DNA from: Nitrospinota bacterium
Lineage (GTDB): Bacteria; Tectomicrobia; Entotheonellia; J063
NCBI GenBank assembly: GCA_003696125.1
Contig: RFHZ01000672.1
Coordinates: 1 to 5,982 of the forward strand
Direction of reading: 5' to 3'
Length of the DNA stretch: 5,982 bases
Part shown: one piece after another, positions 1-5,981 of the stretch
How positions within the stretch are numbered: position 1 is the stretch's first letter
How the letters are laid out: each line of letters opens with the position of its first letter
Program-made: the position numbers and the translations under genes
Notes under the pieces: generated by a model
What the model was told of the DNA's origin: nothing
Databases searched by the model: none
Seen by the model: only the letters and a program-made list of their open reading frames with translations

Positions 1-2
1 CC

Positions 3-1103
3 GTTACCGCGTATAATCACAATAACGAAGTAGCCTCTCCCCCGGTTATCCGCAAGCTCACCGTTACCTCTCCCTTTCCCATTGTCAGCCAGGCTCCCCC
101 TTCGCAGGTTCCCTCTGCTCAAACGAATCCTCCCATAAAGACCGGCAAGCCAGAAAAGGGTTCTCAGCCCCAGTCTACCACATCGACCACCACTCCTCCC
201 CAGGAGCCTCCGGCTTCCAAACCTCCCACCGTTGCTTCCCAGTCCTCCCAGGCTCCACCCACCTCCTCGTCAACGGCGACCCAGACTCCAGAGCAGGCCC
301 AACCGGAGCAGCAGAAGCCAGAGGTACGCCCTCGCCGTCCCGCTCTATACGTACTGGCCATCGGCATCAACCGCTATCGTGATCGTGCCCTGTGGCTCAA
401 GTACGCGGTTCCCGATGCCCAGGCGATTACGGCCAGAATCCGGGAAATTGGGGAACCCCTTTTCCCCGATATCCGGGTGACCGAACTCTTTGACGACCAG
501 GCTACCTTTGCCGGTATCGATGCAGCCTTTCAACGGATCGCTTCCCAGGCCCAGACCAAGGATGTCTTTGTGCTGTACATGGCCGGTCATGGCAAGACCC
601 TGGATGGACGGTACTACTTCCTGCCGCAGGATTTTCGCTATCGCAACGAAGATTCGATACGCCGGGAAGCGATCAATCAGGATCATCTCCAGCGCTGGCT
701 GGCCAGCATCCCTGCCCGCAAAAGCCTGGTCCTGATCGACACCTGTGAGAGCGGCTCCTTTACGCAATCCCTGGCCCTGCTGCGGGGAATGGTGGAGAAG
801 ACGGCGATTGAAAAACTGATCCGCGCTACCGGCCGGGCAACCATCGTGGCAGCCACCGATGTGCAACCTGCTCTGGAGGGGTACAGGGGACACGGGGTCT
901 TTACCTACGTCCTGCTGGAAGCCCTCCAGCAGGCAGACAAAAACTTCGGGAACCGGGATGGGATCACCAGCATCTTCGAGTTGGCGCAATACGTGGACGA
1001 CCGGGTACCGGAAGTGACCCTGCAGGCATTCCAGTTTGAACAGTTCCCCCAGGTCTACATGCTGGGCAGCGACTTCCCGATCGGCCTGGCCCAAAGGAAC
1101 TGA
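3..1103 (+). CDS. Caspase-like (peptidase C14) family protein, 5' partial
   Basis: Cysteine protease of the caspase/metacaspase-like clan, probably cleaving protein substrates in signalling or cell-death-like responses. The frame is open from base 3 to the TGA at 1101-1103 (366 visible residues) with no convincing start, so the 5' end lies outside the window. Residues 1-22 (VTAYNHNNEVASPP...) look like the last strands of an Ig-like or beta domain such as often precedes the caspase domain in bacterial WD40-caspase proteins. Residues 23-112 are a low-complexity Pro/Ser/Thr/Gln linker. The caspase fold starts at about residue 114 with LYVLAIGINRY. Catalytic His is in MAGHG (H196, bases 588-590) and catalytic Cys in LIDTCESGS (C248, bases 744-746). 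The C-terminus (DGITSIFELAQYV, then EQFPQVYMLGSDFP) matches the usual end of these bacterial domains. A GTG at 477 would remove the first caspase strand, so I reject it as the start. The gene converges on the cyclase gene. Family assignment is firm; substrate and upstream domains are unknown. Confidence 0.9.
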   Translation, partial: VTAYNHNNEVASPPVIRKLTVTSPFPIVSQAPPSQVPSAQTNPPIKTGKPEKGSQPQSTTSTTTPPQEPPASKPPTVASQSSQAPPTSSSTATQTPEQAQPEQQKPEVRPRRPALYVLAIGINRYRDRALWLKYAVPDAQAITARIREIGEPLFPDIRVTELFDDQATFAGIDAAFQRIASQAQTKDVFVLYMAGHGKTLDGRYYFLPQDFRYRNEDSIRREAINQDHLQRWLASIPARKSLVLIDTCESGSFTQSLALLRGMVEKTAIEKLIRATGRATIVAATDVQPALEGYRGHGVFTYVLLEALQQADKNFGNRDGITSIFELAQYVDDRVPEVTLQAFQFEQFPQVYMLGSDFPIGLAQRN

Positions 1104-1108
1104 GAGGA

Positions 1109-3301
1109 CTACTTCTCTGTTAAGGCGATCGATCCATCCCAATCCGCCGGGAGGTCCTCTGCTTTGAGGGTCTCCAGGCGGGTGAGCATCTCCTGGGCGG
1201 CCAGATCGCCTGGTCGCAGGGATAGGGCTTCGTCAAACTTCGCACGGGCCAGGGTAAAGTCCCGTGCCAGATAGGCTGCAAATCCTTCCTGGTAGGCCTG
1301 GTAGTATGACAGATCATCTGCATCGATTGGCTCTGTACCCTCACCGTAGACCTCAAAGACCCGGACCGCTTTGGCTTTTCCCTTGACCCTGATCACATCC
1401 AGTACCCGGGTCCGGAACAGCCCTGGGGTCAGACAGGCATGGGTGAATTCCGAGATCATGATCGTGGTCCCATACCGCTTGTTGGCTCCTTCCAGGCGGG
1501 AGGCGAGATTGACCGCATCGCCGATGACCGTATAATCGAAGATCTGGTGTGAACCCATGTTCCCGATGATCATCGGTCCTGTATTGATCCCTACCCGGCA
1601 CTCCAGGGCCGGCAATCCTCGCGCTTTCCATCGCTGGCGGAGCTCTTGCAGACGGCGCTGCATCTTTAACGCCGTTCTTACCGCCCGGTCCGCATGATCG
1701 GTAAGGGGTAGTGGTGCCCCAAATTCGGCCATGATGGCGTCTCCCTGGTATTTATCGATGATCCCTCCTTCGGCCAGAATGAGATCGGTCATCTCGGTGA
1801 GGTACTGGTTGAGCAGGCTGACCAGTTCCGGCGGGGACATCTGCTCGGCAATGGTGGTAAAGCCGGCCAGATCGGAGAAGAGCACGGAGAGGACCCGCTC
1901 CTCTCCCCCCAGTTGCAGCAATTCCGGGTGCATCAACAGCTCATTGACCACCGTTTCCGGGACGTACTTGGCAAACGCATTGCGGATAAAGGCCTGCTCT
2001 CGCGAAACAGCTATCTGCAACCCCACCACCAGGCCGAAAAAGAGGAAGAGAAAGCTCCCACCCACCGTGACCACTGGGAAGAGGGAAAAGCGGGTAAACT
2101 GGACCCAGGTAAATACGATAATGCTTATAAATCCGGCTCCACCGGTGGCATAGAGGATCCAGGAGGGACGGGGAAGGGCGGCCACCCCTACGATGATCCC
2201 CAGAAGAGCGATAAACCCCAGGACCTGCCAGAAGGACCACTGGCGGTAAAAGGTATGGGTCAACAATCCGTTCAAGAGGGAGGTGTGCAGGATGATCAAG
2301 GGAACCTCTGCTTCCAGGGGGGTCTGGCCCAGATCCGAAGTCCCCACCGCGATATCGCCGATAAAGACGAACTTCCCTTCCAAGAACTCCAGCAAATTTC
2401 CTCGTAAATCCTCCTGCTGGAAATACTGGAGGAGGCGGTGGGCTTCCATCTTGGGGAAATCCCGCGCCCACACCTGGGGGTAAGGGATAAAGACCCGTCC
2501 CCGTTCATCGATCGGGATAACCACATCTCGCTCCAGGAAACTCCCGGGGGTGGCCGGGATCACCACTTCCCGTCCCCAGTGCACCAGGACCTTTTCCCAG
2601 GGGACCTGGACGTAGTCGAGAAACATGGATAAGGCCAGGGTGGGGAAATAGAGGGAATCGATCTTTAAGAGGAGGGGAAGGTGACGATATACCCCATCCG
2701 CATCACTCGTGGCACTGATATGGCCGGCATTGAACGCTGCAGCAGCGAATGCATCCATTTGCATTAAGGCATGCGTGGCATAAAACGGTTGCGGCGTTCC
2801 TCTCTCACGGGGCTTGTGCAGGTATTCGGAACGCAGGCGCTCATAAGCCTCTCCAGCTTCCCATCTGAAGGGGCGAGGCTCAGGAGAATAGGCAAAGCCG
2901 ATGGGGAGGTAGACCGAGCCGAGCTGGGCGATGGAGGTGGCAAACTGCTGATCAGCAGCCGGATGGCTGGGACGGGCAAAGATGATATCGTATGCCACCG
3001 CCTCCACTCCTAGTTCGGCGAGAGCGGCATTTATCCTTGCCAGATCGGATCGATCTAAGATGTTTCGACCGAAGGAATCATACGTCTCATCCGTGATGGT
3101 GATGTAGACGATCTGGGAGGAGAGGGGAGGACCGTAACCGTACTCGACGATCCGTCGATAGAAGAGATCGAGCACCTGGAAGTCAGAGGCAGTCCACACC
3201 GTCCCTCGCAAGCTCCAAAAGGCGATCAGGTACCCGAGGAGGCCGGCAACCAGCAGGACGATGAGCTTTACCAGCTTTTTACTTTTTAACGCGAAACTCA
3301 T
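1109..3301 (-). CDS. CHASE2-domain receptor adenylate cyclase (class III) with C-terminal TPR-like segment
   Basis: Membrane receptor predicted to make cAMP from ATP in response to an extracytoplasmic signal; 730 aa, full length. Order of parts: N-terminal membrane helix (about 11-30); extracytoplasmic CHASE2 domain (about 40-345, with the typical ending around TSDLGQTPLEAEVP and a HTSLLNGLL helix); three further membrane helices (about 357-376, 381-400, 407-430); a short linker; class III nucleotidyl cyclase domain (about 468-655); one TPR-like unit (about 664-709). All six key cyclase positions are visible: metal-binding D477 (LFSDLAGF) and D521 (KYQGDAIM), purine-selecting K517 and T591, and transition-state N598 and R602 (GDAVNLASR). 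The Lys/Thr pair is the adenylate-type combination known from cyanobacterial CyaC-like enzymes, so ATP is the favoured substrate. Start ATG at 3301 is preceded by AAGG at 4-5 nt and lies inside the 3' end of the DUF4384 gene, which suggests translational coupling. The stop is 5 bp from the stop of the convergent caspase gene. Confidence 0.95.
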   Translation of the reverse strand: MSFALKSKKLVKLIVLLVAGLLGYLIAFWSLRGTVWTASDFQVLDLFYRRIVEYGYGPPLSSQIVYITITDETYDSFGRNILDRSDLARINAALAELGVEAVAYDIIFARPSHPAADQQFATSIAQLGSVYLPIGFAYSPEPRPFRWEAGEAYERLRSEYLHKPRERGTPQPFYATHALMQMDAFAAAAFNAGHISATSDADGVYRHLPLLLKIDSLYFPTLALSMFLDYVQVPWEKVLVHWGREVVIPATPGSFLERDVVIPIDERGRVFIPYPQVWARDFPKMEAHRLLQYFQQEDLRGNLLEFLEGKFVFIGDIAVGTSDLGQTPLEAEVPLIILHTSLLNGLLTHTFYRQWSFWQVLGFIALLGIIVGVAALPRPSWILYATGGAGFISIIVFTWVQFTRFSLFPVVTVGGSFLFLFFGLVVGLQIAVSREQAFIRNAFAKYVPETVVNELLMHPELLQLGGEERVLSVLFSDLAGFTTIAEQMSPPELVSLLNQYLTEMTDLILAEGGIIDKYQGDAIMAEFGAPLPLTDHADRAVRTALKMQRRLQELRQRWKARGLPALECRVGINTGPMIIGNMGSHQIFDYTVIGDAVNLASRLEGANKRYGTTIMISEFTHACLTPGLFRTRVLDVIRVKGKAKAVRVFEVYGEGTEPIDADDLSYYQAYQEGFAAYLARDFTLARAKFDEALSLRPGDLAAQEMLTRLETLKAEDLPADWDGSIALTEK

Positions 3302-3902
3302 AACGCCTTACGAGGAGCGACTTTCCCGAATAGACCCGGAGCTGAGCGAGGAAGGGGTCTATGCCTTCTCCGTTACCGAGACCTCGCACATTGCCGGCAA
3401 TGGCAAACGGCTTCTCCGGTTGCTGGCCCAGATCGATCCTGCTCTTCCGGAGCAGATCCTCTTCCAGGGAAGCCCATTGGGCATAGGAGGGGTTTTCGGA
3501 GCGGAACAGGGTGAGCAGCTCGGACAGCTCGGTTGGACTGCAGATGATGGTAAAGATCTCCTGTGGCTGTGTCCCCACGATCTGGTAGAATTCGGTAGGG
3601 GCAGGGAGGACCAGGGAAGCGCCCTGGGGAACCTTCTGGCCCTGGTTCAAGAGGGTGACCCGTTTGCGATCGGTATGGACCACATAGACGTACACGTCAT
3701 CCTTCGGCAGCACATAGATCCGCAAGAGATCACCGGCCTTCAGCCTGTCCCTGGCTTTGGCCTGGATGGTACGATCACCCGATTTCCGCTGTATCCCGAT
3801 CTTGGCCCGCACCAGCTCCTCAGGCATGGCCCTGGAAAGGGAAACCAGTACAGAGCATACCATAAGCAATACTGCACTGAGTTTGGGAATATTCATCGCC
3901 AT
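3279..3902 (-). CDS. Secreted DUF4384-domain protein
   Basis: Exported protein of 207 aa and unknown biochemical function. Residues 1-25 form a signal peptide (Lys at 7, then a hydrophobic run ending near SLSRA), so the mature protein should be periplasmic or surface-exposed. The Cys in LLMVC lacks a good lipobox, so I do not call it a lipoprotein. Residues about 53-130 match the DUF4384 pattern: a RLKAGDLLRIYV strand, a VYVYVVHTDRKRVTLLN core, VPQGASLVLPAP, and a FTIICSP strand. DUF4384 is often found with, or fused to, bacterial caspase-like and CHASE2/FecR-type proteins, which fits the two neighbouring genes. The remainder (about 135-207) is not recognised. A second ATG at 3896 has GGAG at 8 nt, while ATG 3902 has GAGG at 6 nt; either start is possible and the product barely changes. 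The 3' end overlaps the cyclase gene by 23 bp, so the two are probably co-translated from one mRNA. Confidence 0.85.
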   Translation of the reverse strand: MAMNIPKLSAVLLMVCSVLVSLSRAMPEELVRAKIGIQRKSGDRTIQAKARDRLKAGDLLRIYVLPKDDVYVYVVHTDRKRVTLLNQGQKVPQGASLVLPAPTEFYQIVGTQPQEIFTIICSPTELSELLTLFRSENPSYAQWASLEEDLLRKSRIDLGQQPEKPFAIAGNVRGLGNGEGIDPFLAQLRVYSGKSLLVRRYEFRVKK

Positions 3903-4131
3903 CTCTCCCCTCTCTGTTAAGGCTATGTATACTCCGTCGAGGACACTGAGGATGCAGAGCGTTTTCTTCTCTGTTTATCCCGGTGATCCCCGCCAAGAAC
4001 CTTATACGCGAAGTCAGGCCTAAAGGCAACCAAAAACCACACCTGTACCTGTTTCCTCCTGGTACGGCATATGGGAGCCCGCATCCAGAGCCCCTCTGCG
4101 CCAGGGGTGGGAACAGGAAAGGTGGCCGCAG
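3903..4131. other. Intergenic region between HAD hydrolase and DUF4384 genes
   Basis: No convincing gene lies in this 229-bp gap. It should contain the promoter for the DUF4384-cyclase pair. The only -10-like candidate is TATACATA on the minus strand (complement of 3923-3931), without a good -35 box, so I do not call a promoter. A short inverted repeat CCCCT/AGGGG near 4100-4116 has no following T-run and is a weak terminator candidate for the HAD gene. A stem-loop repeat at 3950-3980 is listed separately. Confidence 0.5.
3950..3980. repeat. Imperfect stem-loop resembling a dispersed intergenic repeat
   Basis: Interrupted inverted repeat: GGAT, one base, CAGAG, a loop of about 9 bases, CTCTG, three bases, ATCC. 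The flanking text (GAGGACACTGAGGATGCAGAG on one arm, TTTTCTTCTCTG on the other) resembles the degenerate 'gaggacactgaggacgcagag' intergenic sequences that recur in many environmental bacterial genomes. The arms are seen directly; membership of a dispersed family is inferred from memory and needs a genome-wide search. It could instead be a leader hairpin in the 5' UTR of the DUF4384 gene. Confidence 0.4.
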
Positions 4132-4884
4132 TCAGGAGAGCAACTCTCCCAGCGAGCGAATCACGTGGAGGGAGGCAGGTCGTTCTGCCGGAACCGGCTG
4201 TCCCTTGCGGTTGATCCACACCGGGGTCAGGCCTACCGCCGCTGCCCCGAGTATATCCTCTTTCCAGTTATCCCCCACAAACACCCCTTCCTCTGGCCGG
4301 ATGCCTAAAGCTTCCACGACATGGAGAAAGGTCTCTGCCTTGGGTTTGCGCCACCCCAGCTCGACGGAAATGGCGATCACATCGAACAAAGGGGCCAGTC
4401 CATAGCGGTGCAGGAGCTGGCGGGCGGTTGGTGCATGATCGAAATTGGAGAGGAGTCCGAGCCTGTACCCCCTGGCCCGCAGTTGCGCCAGGAGATCCCG
4501 GTGACAGGTGGGACAGCCGGTTGCCTGCTGGAGGGTGTGCATGTGGGTAGAGAGGACCGCCTCTCGTTGCCGCACCGTCTCCCGGTTCTCCGGGATCCCC
4601 AGCCGGGCAAAGAGACGGCGAAACCGCTCTGTTGAAGGAATCTCTCGCAGCGTCTCTTCCTTCTCCTGCGCTATTTCCCTGGATACGGCTATCAGGGCCT
4701 CCTGGTACCGGGCAAAGGGGATGGCAGGGTAGTAGCGATGGAACACGGGAAAGCTGATGGGAGCAGTTGAGCGCACCTGTCTTCCATGTCGCATCACGGT
4801 CGGCAGCTTTTGCGGATGAAAAAGCACCAGCGTATCGAAGAGATCAAAGAGGATCGCCCGGTAATCATTGCCCGGAAGGAGCAT
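4132..4884 (-). CDS. HAD-superfamily hydrolase (haloacid dehalogenase-like)
   Basis: Cytoplasmic hydrolase of the HAD superfamily, 250 aa, with the helical cap of subfamily I between motifs I and II. Motif I is ILFDLFDTLV with nucleophile D14. The usual second Asp (DxD) is replaced by F16, as in 2-haloacid dehalogenases and some other non-classical members, so phosphatase activity cannot be assumed. Motif II is LGLLSNFD (S146), motif III the Lys of WRKPKAETF (K180), and motif IV VGDNWKED (D205, D210). The cap contains an unusual CPTCH (C124, C127). The substrate is unknown. ATG 4884 has GGAG 6 nt upstream, and the first 20 bp overlap the end of the N0/N1 secretin-like gene, which supports coupled expression. 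The protein ends in a normal HAD C-terminus (VGLTPVWINRKG...), so it looks complete. Confidence 0.92.
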   Translation of the reverse strand: MLLPGNDYRAILFDLFDTLVLFHPQKLPTVMRHGRQVRSTAPISFPVFHRYYPAIPFARYQEALIAVSREIAQEKEETLREIPSTERFRRLFARLGIPENRETVRQREAVLSTHMHTLQQATGCPTCHRDLLAQLRARGYRLGLLSNFDHAPTARQLLHRYGLAPLFDVIAISVELGWRKPKAETFLHVVEALGIRPEEGVFVGDNWKEDILGAAAVGLTPVWINRKGQPVPAERPASLHVIRSLGELLS

Positions 4885-5455
4885 CCTTTTCTCCGCTAAT
4901 CAGCTTAACCAATCGGGCCACATTGGAGGCGTAGTCCACAATGATCAAGGCATTGGTCGGTCGATAGGCGACGATATGGCCTCGCGGGGAAACCAGTGGG
5001 GCCAGCGTACGTGCCAGCTCTTGCGCATCGGCATATTTGAGGGGTACCACCTGTGTCACCACCGCTTCTCTGGGAGACGGTCTGTCCAGTCTGCTCCCTT
5101 TCCGCACCTCGATTCCAGTCGTTTTGGCTTCGGCGGCCGGGATGATCTTGACCACACTCCCCACCGTGACCGTGGTGTACCCCTGCACCTCCAGGATCGA
5201 TTCAAAAAGAGGCCAGAGCTGGTCTTTAGGAATCTTCCCCGGTGCAATCACCGTCACCTTCCCCTTGACCCGACCCGGATCAAAGAGGACCACCTTGCCC
5301 GTCACCTCGCTGATGTACTTGATGACCGTGGCCAGCTCCACCCCCTCGAAGTGGAGGGAGACCAGCGCCTCTTCCTCAGATGGCTGACCGGCCAGGGCCA
5401 AGGTCCAGACCAGCAGGCCGGCCAGGCACCAGAACCAAATCCTCCGGATCTTCAT
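4865..5455 (-). CDS. Stand-alone secretin N0/N1 (GspD-like N-terminal) protein
   Basis: Predicted periplasmic protein of 196 aa. A signal peptide covers residues 1-22 (MKIRR, then a Trp/Leu-rich core ending ALALA). Residues about 31-106 match the N0 (STN-like) domain of type II secretion secretins: VSLHFEGVELATVIKYISEV, TGKVVLFDP, RVKGKVTVIAP, then VGSVVKIIPAAEAK. Residues about 133-190 match the first secretin N1 repeat (VVTQVVPLKYADAQELAR, GHIVAYRPTNALIIVDYASN). GspD proteins are typically about 600-700 aa and continue with N2, N3 and the outer-membrane beta-barrel; here the frame stops right after N1 and the HAD gene follows at once, so no secretin remnant is present. It is either a genuine small protein that binds secretion or pilus machinery, or a truncated gspD paralogue. 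ATG 5455 is the only start that keeps the signal peptide. I withhold the symbol gspD because the pore is missing. Confidence 0.85.
   Translation of the reverse strand: MKIRRIWFWCLAGLLVWTLALAGQPSEEEALVSLHFEGVELATVIKYISEVTGKVVLFDPGRVKGKVTVIAPGKIPKDQLWPLFESILEVQGYTTVTVGSVVKIIPAAEAKTTGIEVRKGSRLDRPSPREAVVTQVVPLKYADAQELARTLAPLVSPRGHIVAYRPTNALIIVDYASNVARLVKLISGEKDAPSGQ
4891..4894 (-). promoter_or_regulatory. Ribosome binding site of the HAD gene inside the upstream coding region
   Basis: GGAG on the minus strand, 6 nt before ATG 4884, lies within the last codons of the secretin-N0/N1 gene. It supports this start and a coupled-translation arrangement. Confidence 0.6.
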
Positions 5456-5475
5456 CCTCCTTCCCCCTTCTCTTC
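5456..5475 (-). promoter_or_regulatory. Purine-rich ribosome binding region of the N0/N1 secretin-like gene
   Basis: The 20 bases before ATG 5455 are almost all purines. AAGGAGG directly abuts the start codon with no spacer, while a second G-rich tract (AAGGGGG) sits 7 nt upstream at a normal distance. The upstream tract is therefore the more likely anti-SD contact, unless translation uses an unusual geometry. Confidence 0.5.
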
Positions 5476-5501
5476 ATAATCTCATCGCCAGGCACACACT
5501 G

Positions 5502-5529
5502 GTAGGGGCGCAGCGCGCTGCGCCCCTAC
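5502..5529. repeat. Perfect 28-bp palindrome, likely dispersed palindromic element
   Basis: Half-site GTAGGGGCGCAGCG is followed immediately by its exact reverse complement, so the element can form a hairpin with no free loop beyond the central bases. No T-run follows on either strand, so it is not a normal intrinsic terminator. GTAGGGGCGC...GCGCCCCTAC palindromes recur in intergenic DNA of many bacteria, which suggests a REP/MITE-like dispersed repeat. It lies 46 bp before the start of the secretin-like gene and may sit in its 5' leader. Confidence 0.8.
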
Positions 5530-5564
5530 GCGCCGAACACGGAAAACTTGACTGCAATAAACCA

Positions 5565-5589
5565 GGCACAAAGGGGCAAAGGCACAAAG
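5565..5589. repeat. GGCACAAAG direct repeat
   Basis: GGCACAAAG occurs at 5565-5573 and 5581-5589, separated by the related GGGCAAA. The three related units are therefore arranged head to tail. This is probably a slippage-derived or dispersed intergenic repeat; no function is visible. Confidence 0.6.
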
Positions 5590-5593
5590 AACC

Positions 5594-5616
5594 ACTGCCT
5601 ACTGCCTACTGCTTAC
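5594..5616. repeat. ACTGCCT heptamer tandem array (about 3.3 copies)
   Basis: ACTGCCT at 5594-5600 and 5601-5607, then ACTGCTT at 5608-5614 with one mismatch, then AC. This is a short tandem array of the kind that varies in copy number by replication slippage. It lies between the palindrome and the end of uvrC. Confidence 0.7.
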
Positions 5617-5714
5617 GGCCCCCTGCCTGCAGGTATTTATGCCTCCCGGCCTGTCCTCTGTTCCCGGCAGTCGAGATTCTTCTGGTTATGGGGACAGATG
5701 GTAATCGTCGAGAG

Positions 5715-5981
5715 TTATTTCCTGCTTACGCCCTCTTTATGGAAAAAGGTATATATCGCCTCGGCCAGCGGACGGGTGATGCCCTCCACCTCTTCCAGTG
5801 CTTCCGGGTTCGCCTCCTGGATGCGCTTCAGGCTCCCAAAATGCCGGAGCAGTTGCTGTTTTCGCTTCTCCCCGATTCCCGGAATCTCATCGAGGGGAGA
5901 GCGAAAGATATCCTGTCGCCGCAGTTGCTTATGGTAGGAGACGGCAAAGCGATGCGCCTCATCCCGGATCTGCTGGAGGAG
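5715..5981 (-). CDS. uvrC: UvrABC excinuclease subunit C, C-terminal fragment (runs off the right edge)
   Basis: Last 88 codons of uvrC, the nuclease subunit of nucleotide excision repair, which incises DNA on both sides of a lesion bound by UvrB. No start is visible because the gene continues beyond the window. The fragment begins LLQQIRDEAHRFAVSYHKQL, the conserved end of the RNase H-like 5'-incision domain. It continues with the tandem helix-hairpin-helix DNA-binding region: LDEIPGIGEKRKQQLLRHFG (first hairpin, about residues 30-49), SLKRIQEA, then VEGITRPLAEAIYTFF (second hairpin, about residues 65-80). A short tail HKEGVSRK precedes the TAA (complement of 5715-5717). This is the classical UvrC C-terminus, so the gene looks intact at its 3' end. 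The 259-bp gap before the next gene argues against tight operon linkage with the secretin-like gene. Confidence 0.93.
   Translation of the reverse strand, partial: LLQQIRDEAHRFAVSYHKQLRRQDIFRSPLDEIPGIGEKRKQQLLRHFGSLKRIQEANPEALEEVEGITRPLAEAIYTFFHKEGVSRK

Noticed and set aside
477-1103. GTG at 477 as the start of a complete short caspase
   Set aside because: It would delete the conserved first strand (LYVLAIGINRY) and the frame is open upstream to the window edge.
345-1142. 265-codon open frame on the minus strand opposite the caspase gene
   Set aside because: It is antisense to a clear caspase domain with both catalytic residues, its translation shows no recognisable family, and it would also overlap the end of the cyclase gene.
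3261-3920. 219-codon plus-strand frame opposite the DUF4384 gene
   Set aside because: The minus-strand frame has a signal peptide, a DUF4384 pattern and operon context; the plus-strand product is compositionally odd and matches nothing I recognise.
3923-4042. Possible 39-codon GTG-started small ORF on the minus strand with AGGAGG upstream
   Set aside because: The SD-like motif is 12 nt from the GTG, the 3' half overlaps the stem-loop repeat, and the translation is low-information and Arg/Ser-rich.
4868-5479. 203-codon plus-strand frame opposite the secretin-like gene
   Set aside because: Shadow of the N0/N1 gene; no recognisable protein features.
5502-5529. The palindrome as an intrinsic terminator of uvrC
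   Set aside because: No T-run follows the hairpin on either strand, and it lies about 185 bp beyond the uvrC stop.
5548-5937. 129-codon plus-strand frame across the repeats and the end of uvrC
   Set aside because: It runs antisense through the well-recognised UvrC C-terminus and through repeat DNA.
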